Shown one piece after another: positions 1 to 9,507 of a stretch of 64,000 bases of DNA. Below the pieces are notes generated by a model. It searched no databases. It had not been told where the DNA came from and saw only the letters and a program-made list of their open reading frames with translations. The first letter of the stretch is position 1; each line of letters starts with the position of its first letter. Source of the DNA: Pontivivens marinum (GTDB lineage Bacteria; Pseudomonadota; Alphaproteobacteria; Rhodobacterales; Rhodobacteraceae); assembly GCF_900231835.1 (NCBI RefSeq), contig NZ_OCTN01000005.1:124001-188000 (forward strand). Direction: 5' to 3'. Position numbers and translations under genes: made by a program.

Positions 1-939
1 GCATTGGAACTGGCCGAGCAATATGCGCCCGAAAACGTCACGAACCTGATGACCGTAGGCGGATCGCAGCAGGTGATGCTGAAGGTTCGCTTTGCCGAGG
101 TGGCCAGATCCGTATCCCAAAACCTTGGTCTCGGCCTCGGCATCACAGATCAGGACGGGCACTTTACAGGAACGTTCGGTAGCGCAACGGCTGCTGCACC
201 TTTGCCGGGCACGGACACTCTCTCGATTGGTGCCTCCACAACAGGTCAGCTTGGGGCACTTTTCCAGCTTGGTGATATCGGCATCGAAATTGCTATCGAC
301 GCGCTGGAGACCGAAGGCTTACTGCGTACGCTAGCTGAGCCCAATTTGGTTGCACTGTCAGGTGAAGGCGCTGAATTTCTAGCTGGCGGTGAATATCCAG
401 TTCCCGTCACCGGAGAAGACGGCGCTATTTCGGTTGAGTACAAGCCATTTGGCATTCAACTTGCCTTCACACCTACAGTTGTTGATGATGACTTAATTAA
501 TCTTCAACTCCTGGCAACAGTTAGCTCAATCAACAGCAGCTTAACTGTCACTGGTGCAAACGGCATTTCGGTCAATGGTTTGATTTCACGCAGTACACAA
601 ACCACAGTGGAGATGCGCGACGGGCAAAGCTTTGCAATCGCGGGCTTGCTACAGGATGATTTCAGCGACGAGATATCTAAGATCCCGTTTTTAGGTGACC
701 TGCCGGTGCTAGGCGCCCTGTTCCGGTCCACGGAGTACAGTCGCTCTCAAACCGAACTGGTTATCCTAATCACTCCCTATCTGGTTTCGCCCACTGATGG
801 TGAGTTGCTATCCCTGCCAACCGACCGTGTGCGCATTCCGAATGAGCGTGAATTGTTCCTCTTGGGTCAAACGATTGGACAAAGTGATGCCATCGCCGCG
901 CAAGATTTCGAGGGGGAGTACGGCTATGTCCTGGAGTAA
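1..939 (+). CDS. cpaC: Tad pilus secretin CpaC/RcpA (5' part outside window)
   Basis: This is the C-terminal ~312 codons of the outer-membrane secretin that forms the exit channel of the Flp/Tad pilus; the reading frame is open from base 1, so the true start lies upstream. The secretin domain fills the piece: a glycine-rich N1-like stretch (VGGSQQVMLKVRFAEV) followed by the typical block EPNLVALSGEGAEFLAGGEYP and the closing TELVILITPYLVSP. Family members are usually about 450-500 residues, so roughly a third is missing. The next gene starts inside the last codons (overlap of 14 bases), showing the operon arrangement. The assignment as the Tad secretin rather than a type II one rests on the tad genes that follow. 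Confidence 0.93.
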   Translation, partial: ALELAEQYAPENVTNLMTVGGSQQVMLKVRFAEVARSVSQNLGLGLGITDQDGHFTGTFGSATAAAPLPGTDTLSIGASTTGQLGALFQLGDIGIEIAIDALETEGLLRTLAEPNLVALSGEGAEFLAGGEYPVPVTGEDGAISVEYKPFGIQLAFTPTVVDDDLINLQLLATVSSINSSLTVTGANGISVNGLISRSTQTTVEMRDGQSFAIAGLLQDDFSDEISKIPFLGDLPVLGALFRSTEYSRSQTELVILITPYLVSPTDGELLSLPTDRVRIPNERELFLLGQTIGQSDAIAAQDFEGEYGYVLE

Positions 940-1552
940 GCTTGCACTACTTAGCGCGGCTGCGATTGCGCTGACGGCATGTAATAGCCGCGATACCCAG
1001 AATGTTTTACCCGGTTTCGGCACCGCAGTTAACGCGAACAACGCAGTTCAGGTCGGCTATGCCGTTGCTGGACCCAGCTTTGAGGAGCTGTCCTCGCGGT
1101 TCGTTTCACAGGTCGATGACACGATCAATTTCGAGTTCAACAGCGCCACGTTGACCTCGCAGGCGCAAATCACGCTGGAGCAGCAGGCATCATGGCTGCG
1201 TCGCACACCGCAGGCGCGTTTGCGTGTTGAGGGGCATACCGATCTGGTTGGCGGTGAAAACTACAACCTGCAACTGGGTTTGCGCCGCGCTGAATCGGCG
1301 GTGAACTTTCTGGTCGCGCGCGGCATTCGTCGTGAACGTCTGGATGCGACATCCACCTTTGGTGAGCAAATGCCAGTGGTCGACTCGACCGAGCGTGAGC
1401 TTTTGAACCGTCGGGCTGTTACACGTGTTGCCGGCATCGCAATCGAGCTGGCCGGTGGTGAGTTTGATGGCCAGCGCGCGAACATCATCTATGACACCTA
1501 TGTTGAGCGGCCCGTCTACACGCTGGACGCCGGCGCGACCACTTCTGAATAA
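926..1552 (+). CDS. OmpA-family lipoprotein of the tad locus
   Basis: A 208-residue outer-membrane lipoprotein with a C-terminal OmpA-like peptidoglycan-binding domain, probably anchoring the pilus machine to the cell wall. The start at 926 is chosen over an upstream in-frame start because it has a strong ribosome site (AGGGGGAG) and gives a clean lipoprotein signal with lipobox LTAC, Cys19. The OmpA domain runs from about residue 66 to 180 and carries the peptidoglycan-contact motif GHTDLVGGENYN with the following LRRAE. It overlaps the secretin stop by 14 bases. OmpA-type proteins at this place are common in Rhodobacterales tad loci, where they may substitute for CpaD; that role is inferred. 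Confidence 0.9.
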   Translation: MSWSKLALLSAAAIALTACNSRDTQNVLPGFGTAVNANNAVQVGYAVAGPSFEELSSRFVSQVDDTINFEFNSATLTSQAQITLEQQASWLRRTPQARLRVEGHTDLVGGENYNLQLGLRRAESAVNFLVARGIRRERLDATSTFGEQMPVVDSTERELLNRRAVTRVAGIAIELAGGEFDGQRANIIYDTYVERPVYTLDAGATTSE

Positions 1553-1644
1553 TCGGTTAATATCCCCGCGCCTGCGCAGAATTATTTACAATTGCGTGCT
1601 TCGTGATACTGTCCTTGCGTGGGGCACTTTGGATCGGATCGGAC

Positions 1645-2259
1645 ATGCGCGTGGGGCGTAACTCCTTATCCCGTATCCGCAGCTTCGTTAGTGATACGCG
1701 GGGGGCGATCACTGTCGAATTTGTCGTAACGTTGCCAATTCTATTGGCTGCGCTCGGCTTTGCGGAACAATACGGGCAAGCAATGCAGACGCGGAACTCG
1801 CTGGACGTTGCGGCACGAGATGCTGCGCGTTTCATCAGCAGGGCACCGCTGGACCCGACTGGCACCACGGTGCCGGATACATTCCTGTGCACAGCGCGTG
1901 GCATCATCGAAACCCGTATGGGCGATGCGATTACGTTGTTCGATAGCGAACAGGACGGAATGGATTCGCTGGGCTGCACCGGCTTTTACACCAATGGCTC
2001 GGGCGAGATTGCGACGGATAGCTCAGGCGCGCCTGTGGTCGACTCCATCTCAATTGTCGCAACGTCAACATCGACGCAAATCACCATCAAGGCCTTTGCC
2101 GATTTCGCCTTCGTTAAGTTTATTGGAATGCGCGAAAATGATGCCGAATTCACAACCGAAAACGGCAATGCGGTCTACTCCTATACCGATCTGGAGGAGC
2201 GCAGTTTCGCTGAGGGCATCTGGATGACTGCCACCGAAAATTGGCCGAGAACACAATGA
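1645..2259 (+). CDS. TadE/TadG-type pseudopilin (first)
   Basis: A 204-residue TadE-family minor pseudopilin. Near the N-terminus it has the prepilin-peptidase type site RG/AITVEFV: Gly, four residues, then Glu at +5 and Phe at +6, followed by a hydrophobic helix (TLPILLAALGF) and a periplasmic domain with two Cys. Known TadE and TadF proteins are cleaved by TadV at such a site. The ATG at 1645 is preferred because it leaves a short basic leader; a GTG at 1603 in frame would add 14 residues. Its stop overlaps the next start (ATGA). Whether it corresponds to TadE, TadF or TadG cannot be settled by reading; it is too short for a full TadG with a von Willebrand domain. Confidence 0.85.
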   Translation: MRVGRNSLSRIRSFVSDTRGAITVEFVVTLPILLAALGFAEQYGQAMQTRNSLDVAARDAARFISRAPLDPTGTTVPDTFLCTARGIIETRMGDAITLFDSEQDGMDSLGCTGFYTNGSGEIATDSSGAPVVDSISIVATSTSTQITIKAFADFAFVKFIGMRENDAEFTTENGNAVYSYTDLEERSFAEGIWMTATENWPRTQ

Positions 2260-2891
2260 TGCGCGCTCGGATTCGCCAAATGATTGGCCGCTTCATTTCG
2301 AATGAGCGTGGGGCCGCATCGCTGGAATATGTAATCGTCTTTACACCGTTGATGCTGCTTATCCTATTGATTGTGCAGGTTTCTATTGCATATCACTGGG
2401 CGTTGAGCGCGCAAAAGGGCCTGGAAATGGCCGCACGTCTGGCCGCAGTTACGCCACCGGTTTCAACCTCGCTAACGGTACAAACCGGATTGGGCACACG
2501 GGTCATTAACCGCACACCAACATCAGGGGCCAGCGTTGGTGATGCCTGCTATCTGGGCGCATGTGAGACGATCGCAACCAGCGTTTGCAACGGGTCCGCA
2601 TTTGCACTGCGAGATGACGAAACGATCCCTGATAGCGACTGTGATTTCACGAGATTCAAGCTGATTTACGATGAAGTTGATCGGTTTGCCTATAGTCTTG
2701 AACTTGAAGATTTTGCTATTGCCTACGAGGATGTATCCTTGGGCAATGCAGGCCAAACATATGTGCCGCTCATCGTGCTAGCCGTTAGTCCACAATCTAT
2801 GCCAATGATTTTGCGCATGTTTGATACATCGGTTGAATTCGAGATTCCTGAGATACTCGCCACAATCGTGGCTGAGGACCTCAGCAACTAA
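2256..2891 (+). CDS. TadE-type pseudopilin (second)
   Basis: A 211-residue TadE-like pseudopilin, paralogous to the gene just upstream and overlapping it by ATGA. The processing site is textbook: ERG/AASLEYV, with Glu at +5 and Tyr at +6, then a hydrophobic helix PLMLLILLIVQV. The remainder is a periplasmic domain with three Cys, which could form a disulfide. Two consecutive ATG codons begin the gene (2256 and 2259); the first couples directly to the preceding stop. Together with its neighbour it probably forms the priming complex or minor components of the Flp pilus and would be cleaved by the TadV peptidase encoded at 9016. Confidence 0.86.
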   Translation: MMRARIRQMIGRFISNERGAASLEYVIVFTPLMLLILLIVQVSIAYHWALSAQKGLEMAARLAAVTPPVSTSLTVQTGLGTRVINRTPTSGASVGDACYLGACETIATSVCNGSAFALRDDETIPDSDCDFTRFKLIYDEVDRFAYSLELEDFAIAYEDVSLGNAGQTYVPLIVLAVSPQSMPMILRMFDTSVEFEIPEILATIVAEDLSN

Positions 2892-2910
2892 AGGCGGAAA
2901 TTGCCCAGTC

Positions 2911-4119
2911 ATGGCGCTACTCAGGAAACAGCCGGCAAAGGTCGAAGCCCTTGCTGTGGCTCGCGAAATGGATCAATTCGATTTGCTGATCGAGGATCTC
3001 GACGGTGAATATACAGGTACATGGCAGGGCTGTGGGCTGGATGATGCCGTTGCGCGCATTGCCGCACTGGATCTGGAACTGGCCGAATGTGTCATTCTGG
3101 CCGTGCAGCGTCAGGATGAGGCCGATCTGGACCCGTTCGAGATCGTCATCTCCACCGCCAAGGCGCGCGGCCTGAACGTATTGCTGGTGGTTGAGGAACT
3201 GACCCCGACGGCCATCCACCAATTGGTGCGCCGTGGTGCGGATGAATTCACGCCATACCCCCTGCCCGAGGGCGTTCTGTCCGAAAGCCTCGCAAAAATG
3301 CGCAGCGCGCCTGTACAGGCTGCGGCAACGATGGGCACCGCACGGCGCGGCATGATCCTGCCGGTGCACGGTATCGCAGGTGGCGTGGGTGCCAGCACGA
3401 TGGCCATCAATCTGGCTTGGGAAATGGCACAGGCCCCGCGCAAGGTGGATCGCAAGGTCTGTATTATCGACCTGAACCTGCAATTCGGATCGATTGCGAC
3501 CTATCTCGATCTGGCCCGCCGCGATGCGACCATGCAATTGCTGGCCGATCCGCAGGGGCGGGACAAGGCGGCGGTCCTCGACGCGATGACCACCTATGGC
3601 AAAAAGCTGTCGGTGCTGACTGCGCCGCCGGACACCGTGCCGTTTGATATCGCGGATAATGACGATATCCGCTTTATTCTGGACGTGGCCGCATCGTCCT
3701 ATGATTTTGTCATCGTGGACATGCCATCGGTTCTGGTGAACTGGACCAGCGTTGTTCTGGAAATGGCCGAGACCTATTTCGCCGTTATGGAATTGGACAT
3801 GCGCTGCGCCCAGAACATGTTGCGGTTCCTGCGCGCCCTGAAATCCGAGGATTTACCGCTGGAAAAGGTTCAATATGTTATGAACCGTACCGCCAGTGGT
3901 TTCGGTGGAAACAAGGCCCGGATCAAGCGCATGGCGGAATCCCTTGGCATCGAATATAATGTGATGCTTCCCGATGGCGGAAAGGCCGTCGTCGCCGCCG
4001 CTGATCAGGGGGCGCCGCTGGCTGAAACCGCGTCGGGCAATGTCCTGCGTAAGGAAGTGCGCAAGATCGCAAAATCGCTTGTTGATCTGGCCGAAAAGCA
4101 AAAACTAGGCGCAATCTAA
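2911..4119 (+). CDS. cpaE: Pilus localisation ATPase-like CpaE/TadZ
   Basis: A 402-residue CpaE/TadZ protein, which in studied systems places the Tad machine in the cell. The N-terminal ~140 residues resemble an atypical receiver domain and the rest is a ParA/MinD-type fold. The phosphate loop, about residues 153-165, reads HGIAGGVGASTMA: the lysine of the usual GKST is an alanine, which is known in this family and means that ordinary ATP hydrolysis should not be assumed. The start at 2911 follows a AAAGGCGG ribosome site and lies 19 bases after the preceding stop. A longer open frame upstream would overlap the pseudopilin gene and is not used. Confidence 0.92.
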   Translation: MALLRKQPAKVEALAVAREMDQFDLLIEDLDGEYTGTWQGCGLDDAVARIAALDLELAECVILAVQRQDEADLDPFEIVISTAKARGLNVLLVVEELTPTAIHQLVRRGADEFTPYPLPEGVLSESLAKMRSAPVQAAATMGTARRGMILPVHGIAGGVGASTMAINLAWEMAQAPRKVDRKVCIIDLNLQFGSIATYLDLARRDATMQLLADPQGRDKAAVLDAMTTYGKKLSVLTAPPDTVPFDIADNDDIRFILDVAASSYDFVIVDMPSVLVNWTSVVLEMAETYFAVMELDMRCAQNMLRFLRALKSEDLPLEKVQYVMNRTASGFGGNKARIKRMAESLGIEYNVMLPDGGKAVVAAADQGAPLAETASGNVLRKEVRKIAKSLVDLAEKQKLGAI

Positions 4120-4167
4120 CGATCACGCTTGGCCATATGGCCCAGTGTACATTTTCGGGGGTATGGG

Positions 4168-5619
4168 ATGTTTTCGCGCTATCAAAAACCAGGGCAGAAC
4201 TCTGCCCGCCCAAAGGCGTCGCCCGCATTGGAAAAGGCCGCACCGGTCAAATCTGAACCGGCGGCGGCGCCCCCCTCACCCTCGATCAGCAAACCACAGG
4301 TCGATACCGCCGCACAGATCGCGGATAAGGAGCGTGACGCCAAACGGCGCGCGCGTCTGCTTGATATCCGCATGGAGCTGCATCGCCGGTTGCTGGAAAC
4401 GCTGAACCTCGCCGTGCTGGACAAGGTTAGCGAGGGCGATTTACGCCGCGAAATCAGCGCCATCACCCGTGAGGGCCTGCGCGAGCAAGGCATCGTGCTG
4501 AACGCGATTGAGGTCGATCAGCTCAATAACGACCTATATGACGAGGTCACGGGCCTAGGCCCGCTGGAGCCATTGCTCAAGGACCCAACGGTCAACGATA
4601 TTCTGGTGAACTCCCACCGGCAGGTTTTTGTTGAGCGTAAGGGTAAGCTGCAACTGACCGACACCGTCTTTAAGGACGAAAAGCACCTGCTGCGCGTGAT
4701 CGACAAGATCGTTAGCGCCGTGGGTCGTCGTGTCGATGAATCAAACCCCTATGTCGATGCGCGCTTGCAGGACGGATCGCGTTTCAACGCATTGGTGCCG
4801 CCCTGTGCGGTGGACGGGCCGCTGGTATCCATCCGGAAATTCTCCAAGGAAAAGCTGTCCATCGACGAGCTGATCGATTTCGGAGCCTTCACCGAGGAAA
4901 TGGCCGCCTATTTGCAGGCCGCTGTGTCGTGTCGCCTGAACATCATCGTATCGGGTGGTACGGGTTCGGGTAAGACAACGACACTGAACGCGCTGTCCTC
5001 GTTCATCGACAATTCCGAGCGGATTGTGACGATCGAGGATACAGCCGAACTTCAGCTGCAACAGGTTCATATCGGCCGCATGGAAAGCCGCCCTCCCAAC
5101 GTTGAAGGACGTGGAGAGGTGACGCAGCGCGACCTGCTGCGCAACGCGCTGCGGATGCGACCGGACCGGATCATCGTGGGTGAAACCCGTGGTGATGAGG
5201 TTATCGACATGTTGCAGGCCATGAACACCGGCCACGATGGGTCGATGACCACGATCCACGCCAACTCCGCCCGTGATGCGGTCAGCCGCTTGGAAAACAT
5301 GATCGCAATGACCGGCGTTGAAATGCCGATGAGCGCAAGCCGCGCCCAGATCGCGGCGGCGGTTAACCTCTTGGTACAGGTCAGCCGTTTGCAGGACGGA
5401 TCGCGGCGGATGCTGTCCATCACCGAATTGACGGGGATGGAGGGGGAGATCGTGTCGATGCAGGAGATTTTCCGATTCAAGCGCACGGGTCTGGACGAGG
5501 ACAATAAAATCCTTGGCCACTTCACCGCAACGGGCCTACGCTCCGTCTTCTCGGATCGATTCAAGCAATGGGGGTTCGAACTACCGAACTCCATCTACAC
5601 ACCGGTAAAGTCTGACTGA
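4168..5619 (+). CDS. cpaF: Tad secretion ATPase CpaF/TadA
   Basis: The 483-residue hexameric ATPase that powers Flp pilus assembly. The central and C-terminal part is a type II/IV secretion ATPase: Walker [10 protein letters not shown] at residues 263-271, an Asp box IEDTAEL about 20 residues later and the conserved stretch [12 protein letters not shown] followed by [11 protein letters not shown]. The first ~90 residues are a low-complexity, Pro/Ala-rich tail and an alpha-helical N-domain. I chose the ATG at 4168 behind GGGGGTATGGG; an in-frame start at 4129 would add 13 residues and lacks a ribosome site. The stop overlaps tadB as TGATG. Confidence 0.96.
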   Translation: MFSRYQKPGQNSARPKASPALEKAAPVKSEPAAAPPSPSISKPQVDTAAQIADKERDAKRRARLLDIRMELHRRLLETLNLAVLDKVSEGDLRREISAITREGLREQGIVLNAIEVDQLNNDLYDEVTGLGPLEPLLKDPTVNDILVNSHRQVFVERKGKLQLTDTVFKDEKHLLRVIDKIVSAVGRRVDESNPYVDARLQDGSRFNALVPPCAVDGPLVSIRKFSKEKLSIDELIDFGAFTEEMAAYLQAAVSCRLNIIVSGGTGSGKTTTLNALSSFIDNSERIVTIEDTAELQLQQVHIGRMESRPPNVEGRGEVTQRDLLRNALRMRPDRIIVGETRGDEVIDMLQAMNTGHDGSMTTIHANSARDAVSRLENMIAMTGVEMPMSASRAQIAAAVNLLVQVSRLQDGSRRMLSITELTGMEGEIVSMQEIFRFKRTGLDEDNKILGHFTATGLRSVFSDRFKQWGFELPNSIYTPVKSD

Positions 5620-6581
5620 TGTCGTTTGAACCACTCATCTACGCAATGGTATTTGTCGGCGTTCTGCTGATGGTTGAGGGCGTGTATCTGCTGATCTTTG
5701 GCAAATCCGTCCGACTGGAAAGCAAGGTCAACCGCCGGCTGGAGCTGCTGGAAAAGGGTGAGGACCCCGAGGACGTGCTGGAAACCCTGCGCGCCGAACG
5801 GGACCAGCATCGCAAAAGCAGCGGCATCCCGATCATGGCCCCGCTATATGAACGGGCAGCGCAGGCAAATATCGCCTTTACGCCCCGCGGATTGGCGCTG
5901 GTCATCGCGATGATGGCAATCATGGTTTTCGTACTGCTGACGGTGTTTTCCACGGCCGCGCTGGTTCTGCGTATCGGTCTGTCGGTGCTGATGGGATTTG
6001 CCGGCGTTTACCTGTGGCTGAACAACAAGGCCAAGGCCCGCATGGCGCTGTTCGAGGAACAATTGCCCGACGCGGTTGAGCTGATCGTACGCTCTCTGCG
6101 GGTGGGACATCCGTTTTCATCCTCCGTTTCCATCGTGGCCCATGAAATGCCCGATCCGCTGGGCACCGAATTCGGCATCATCGCGGATGAGGCAACTTAC
6201 GGCATGGACATCACGGAATCCCTCGCGCGGATGTCCGAGCGGATTTCGGTGCAGGATTTACGCTTTCTCGCCGTTGCGGTTAGCATCCAGTCCCAATCAG
6301 GCGGTAACCTGGCCGAGGTTCTGGCCGGTCTGGCGGCGGTGATCCGGTCACGGTTCAAACTGTTCCGCCGGGTTAAGGCCATCACGGCCGAGGCACGCTG
6401 GTCTGGCTGGTTCCTGTCCGTCTTTCCATTGCTGGCGATCATTATCATTCAGTTGGTCGAACCCAATTACTATGACGACGTTCAGGAAAGCACCTATTTC
6501 ACCCCGGCGGTGATCGTCGTCGGGGTCTTTCTAGTGGTCAATGTCCTGTTCATGCGGGCAATGGTTAATATCAAGGTTTGA
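5619..6581 (+). CDS. tadB: Tad platform protein TadB
   Basis: A 320-residue inner-membrane platform protein with a type II secretion F domain at about residues 145-255 (QLPDAVELIVRSLRVGHPF, then GTEFGIIADEATYGM). Hydrophobic segments are seen at the N-terminus, as a pair near residues 90-130, and as a pair at the C-terminus, matching TadB. It is expected to interact with CpaF and with TadC, encoded next. The start codon shares bases with the cpaF stop (TGATG) and the stop shares a base with tadC, so translation is likely coupled through the three genes. Confidence 0.95.
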   Translation: MSFEPLIYAMVFVGVLLMVEGVYLLIFGKSVRLESKVNRRLELLEKGEDPEDVLETLRAERDQHRKSSGIPIMAPLYERAAQANIAFTPRGLALVIAMMAIMVFVLLTVFSTAALVLRIGLSVLMGFAGVYLWLNNKAKARMALFEEQLPDAVELIVRSLRVGHPFSSSVSIVAHEMPDPLGTEFGIIADEATYGMDITESLARMSERISVQDLRFLAVAVSIQSQSGGNLAEVLAGLAAVIRSRFKLFRRVKAITAEARWSGWFLSVFPLLAIIIIQLVEPNYYDDVQESTYFTPAVIVVGVFLVVNVLFMRAMVNIKV

Positions 6582-7597
6582 TGGCAATGGATGCGGTGCT
6601 TAGCAAACTGGATGGGGCCTATGTGTTTCTGGAGGCGGCCTTTGGCCCCCTAGGGCCGCTATACGCATCGATTGCATTTATCCTGTTACTGGTGGCACTG
6701 GCCGCCCCGCTGGCCCTGCGCCGCCCTGCGGACCGGTTGGACCGGCTGCATGAGGATGGCGGCCATAGCGGCCAAAACCGTCAAACCCGCCCCGAGGTGG
6801 TTCAACAACAAACCGGCCTGAAACTGCGCCACGATTCAGATGCGCGCGGGCTTGCCTCACTTGCCCCTTATCTGGAACCGCAGGATCAAAAGGAATTCTC
6901 GGAAATCCGGCTGAAACTAACGCGCGCCGGTTACCGGTCACGCTCGGCGGTTTCGACGTTCTTTTTCCTGCGGGTTGCGCTGGGGATTGGCCTACTGGGA
7001 ACGGGCCTGATCGTCTATCTGATCACGGCGGGTGAAAATACCGACCTGACGAAGATGATGATGTATGTCGCCCTGCCCGGTCTGGTTGGATATATGGGCC
7101 CGAACTATTGGGTCACCAAACGCCTACAGGAACGGCAGGAGGAGATCGCGGTTGGTTTTCCTGACGCGCTGGACCTGATGCTGGTCTGTGTGGAGGCAGG
7201 GCAATCGCTGGATCAGGCGATCCTGCGGGTAAGCGAGGAAATCCGCGCCGGCTATCCCACCTTGGCAGAGGAATTCGAGATTGTCGCAAACGAGGTCCGC
7301 GCCGGTAAGGACCGCGTGACCGTTCTGCGCGACATGGCGGAACGCTGCGGTGTGCCCGACGTGTCCAGCTTTGTTACCGTGCTGATCCAGTCGGCCAGCT
7401 TTGGTACGTCGATTGCGTCTGCGCTGCGGGTTTATGGCTCGGAAATGCGGGACAAACGGGTGATGCGGGCCGAGGAAAAGGCAAACACCCTGCCCACGAA
7501 ACTGACGCTGGGAACGATGCTGTTCACCGTTCCACCGCTGCTGATCATTCTGGTTGGCCCGTCCGTTTATGACATCCTGTATACCCTTGGCGGGTAA
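6581..7597 (+). CDS. tadC: Tad platform protein TadC
   Basis: A 338-residue partner of TadB with its own type II secretion F domain (FPDALDLMLVCVEAGQSLDQA, about residues 192-315), an N-terminal membrane segment, a pair of membrane helices around residues 125-175 and a C-terminal helix. The ATG at 6581 is used because it overlaps the tadB stop as TGATG; a TTG three bases earlier would also be in frame. TadB and TadC are thought to form the heteromeric inner-membrane platform. The last 29 bases overlap the following tadD gene. Confidence 0.95.
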   Translation: MAMDAVLSKLDGAYVFLEAAFGPLGPLYASIAFILLLVALAAPLALRRPADRLDRLHEDGGHSGQNRQTRPEVVQQQTGLKLRHDSDARGLASLAPYLEPQDQKEFSEIRLKLTRAGYRSRSAVSTFFFLRVALGIGLLGTGLIVYLITAGENTDLTKMMMYVALPGLVGYMGPNYWVTKRLQERQEEIAVGFPDALDLMLVCVEAGQSLDQAILRVSEEIRAGYPTLAEEFEIVANEVRAGKDRVTVLRDMAERCGVPDVSSFVTVLIQSASFGTSIASALRVYGSEMRDKRVMRAEEKANTLPTKLTLGTMLFTVPPLLIILVGPSVYDILYTLGG

Positions 7598-8174
7598 GGC
7601 TGCGATCCTTCTGGCGCTGGGGCTGGGCGCATGTACCCCGATGCAGGGGGATCAGCCGCTGCCCGAAACGCGCTATTCAACCCCGACCCTGTATGACATC
7701 GACGCCGTGGATGATCCGCTGGCGACGGGGCACCTGCTGATGCGGGCGCAGCAATTCGAGCTGGCCCTGCGCGCCTATACACGCGCCTTTGCACTGGGCC
7801 AAACCGGCGAGCCGGGGCAGATCGAGGCGGCACTGGGCACCGTCAATGCGCGGCTGGGCCGATTGCACACGGCCAAACGGTTCCTGAACATCGCGGTGGA
7901 GAAGAACCCCGCCTCCGTCGAGGCATGGAACAATCTGGGCGTCGTGAACCTAAGTTTGGTGGATCTGGTCAAGGCACGCAATGCGTTCGAAACCGCCTTT
8001 GCCCTGTCCAGCGGCACCAACATCGCGGCCCGTGAAAACCTCGCCCGTATGGACGAGGTCGAGGCAAATGAAACACCGGCACCGGAATTGCTGCTGTCCG
8101 AATTGACACTGGTACGCCACGGGTCTGGGCGATACCTTCTGGGCACGCCGTCGGGCGAGGGGGAAACAGAATGA
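7569..8174 (+). CDS. tadD: Tad pilotin-like TPR lipoprotein TadD (first)
   Basis: A 201-residue lipoprotein with tetratricopeptide repeats. The signal peptide ends in the lipobox LGAC with Cys22, and TPR-like helices follow at about residues 50-150 (VEAWNNLGVVNLSLVDLVKA). In tad systems TadD acts as a pilotin or accessory factor for the secretin. The start lies inside the end of tadC (overlap of 29 bases), and the stop overlaps the next gene by ATGA. A second in-frame start 15 bases upstream would only lengthen the signal. Confidence 0.9.
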   Translation: MTSCIPLAGKAAILLALGLGACTPMQGDQPLPETRYSTPTLYDIDAVDDPLATGHLLMRAQQFELALRAYTRAFALGQTGEPGQIEAALGTVNARLGRLHTAKRFLNIAVEKNPASVEAWNNLGVVNLSLVDLVKARNAFETAFALSSGTNIAARENLARMDEVEANETPAPELLLSELTLVRHGSGRYLLGTPSGEGETE

Positions 8175-9019
8175 TACGCAAAATCACGATCCTTGGCACG
8201 GTGGGGCTCATGACCCTCAGCGCCTGTGAACAGGGCACACCCTTTGGCGAAAGCCCGAGCAGGTTGAACGCCATCGACAGTGTGAACCTGACCGAACTGA
8301 TGCTCACCACCGGTGAGCCGGAGGCAGCGGTCGATTTTTTCCGATCCTCGCTGGCGGATGAACCGAACCGCGTGGATTTTCAGCGCGGCTATGCCATCAG
8401 CCTATCCCGCGCCGATCGCCATGACGAGGCGGTTCTGGCCTTTGAGCGGCTCGACGTTCAGGGTGACTTGCAGGATGGCGACCGCATGACCTTTGCCCAG
8501 TCGTTGATCCGCCTGAACCAGTGGGAGCGTGCAGAGGCGCAGCTATCATTGGTCAATAATGGCGCGGATGATTACCGCTGGAACCAGCTCAACGCCATGC
8601 TGTCCGATAATTACGAGCGGTGGGAGGAAGCGGATACCTATTACGCCAAGGCCCGCAGCCTGACCTCGCAGCCCGCCACGATCCTGAACAATTGGGGCGT
8701 TTCCAAAATGTCCCGTGGTGATCTGGAGGGTGCGGCCCGCCACTTTACCGACGCGGTGCGCTATGACCCTGAGGGGTTCGGCGCCAAAAACAACCTCGCC
8801 ATTTCGCGCGCGCTGCGCGGCATCTATGCCCTGCCCGTCGTTCCGCTGAACGAGGAGGAGCGCGCCCAGCTATACCACAACATGGCGCTGGTTGCCCTGC
8901 GCCAGAATGATTCCGACATTGCCCGCGGCCTGCTAGAGCTGGCCGTCGAAACGCATCCCCGCCACTTCTCCGCTGCGGCGGATAAACTGGCCGCCCTACA
9001 GGGTACTGTAAACCGATGA
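8171..9019 (+). CDS. TPR lipoprotein, TadD paralogue (second)
   Basis: A 282-residue tetratricopeptide lipoprotein related to the preceding TadD. The N-terminus MIRKITILGTVGLMTLSAC gives a lipobox LSAC with Cys19. Repeated helix pairs cover most of the protein, for example ILNNWGVSKMSRGDLEGAA near residues 173-195 and NMALVALRQNDSDIA near 237-251. It overlaps its neighbours on both sides by ATGA and is therefore part of the same translational chain. Two TadD-type genes side by side suggest division of labour between secretin assembly and another lipoprotein task; that is inference. Confidence 0.88.
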   Translation: MIRKITILGTVGLMTLSACEQGTPFGESPSRLNAIDSVNLTELMLTTGEPEAAVDFFRSSLADEPNRVDFQRGYAISLSRADRHDEAVLAFERLDVQGDLQDGDRMTFAQSLIRLNQWERAEAQLSLVNNGADDYRWNQLNAMLSDNYERWEEADTYYAKARSLTSQPATILNNWGVSKMSRGDLEGAARHFTDAVRYDPEGFGAKNNLAISRALRGIYALPVVPLNEEERAQLYHNMALVALRQNDSDIARGLLELAVETHPRHFSAAADKLAALQGTVNR

Positions 9020-9504
9020 CATCCAGCATTGCCCTGATACATCTATGCGCCATTGCCGTGCCCGCACTAATCGCCGTGTGGACCGACCTTAGCGCGATGC
9101 GCATTCCCAACTGGATCAGTGTCGCAATGCTGGCGATCTTTGTGGTGGTGGCACCGCTAACCCTGCCGCTGGATATGCTGCCCGGTCGTCTGCTGACCGC
9201 CGGTATCGTGTTCGCAATCGGACTGGGCCTGTATGCATTGGGGCAAATGGGTGCGGGCGATGTGAAATTCGCGACCGTCGTGTTCCTGTTTGTGGAACCG
9301 GCTGATGCGACCTTCTTTATCCGTATTCTGGGCGTGATGGCGCTGGCGGGCCTGCTGACCCATCGCGCCTTTGCACGCTCGACCATGGCACGCGAAATGG
9401 CACCGCACTGGACCAGCTGGACGGCCAAGGGCGTGTTTTCCTATGGTGTCGCGCTGTCACTATCGCTGATCTACTACCTGCTCGTGCTGGCATTGGGGGG
9501 CTAA
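9016..9504 (+). CDS. cpaA: Prepilin peptidase CpaA/TadV
   Basis: A 162-residue polytopic aspartic peptidase (A24 family) that cleaves the leader of Flp prepilin and the TadE-type pseudopilins. Both catalytic aspartates are visible: D24 in VWTDLSAMRIPN and D82 in the GAGDVKF motif. About five membrane helices fit the short TadV form, without the N-terminal methylase domain found in PilD. It overlaps the preceding stop by ATGA. Here it stands at the far end of the core tad genes instead of beside the flp pilin gene, which is not in the window. Confidence 0.93.
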   Translation: MTSSIALIHLCAIAVPALIAVWTDLSAMRIPNWISVAMLAIFVVVAPLTLPLDMLPGRLLTAGIVFAIGLGLYALGQMGAGDVKFATVVFLFVEPADATFFIRILGVMALAGLLTHRAFARSTMAREMAPHWTSWTAKGVFSYGVALSLSLIYYLLVLALGG

Positions 9505-9507
9505 GAT

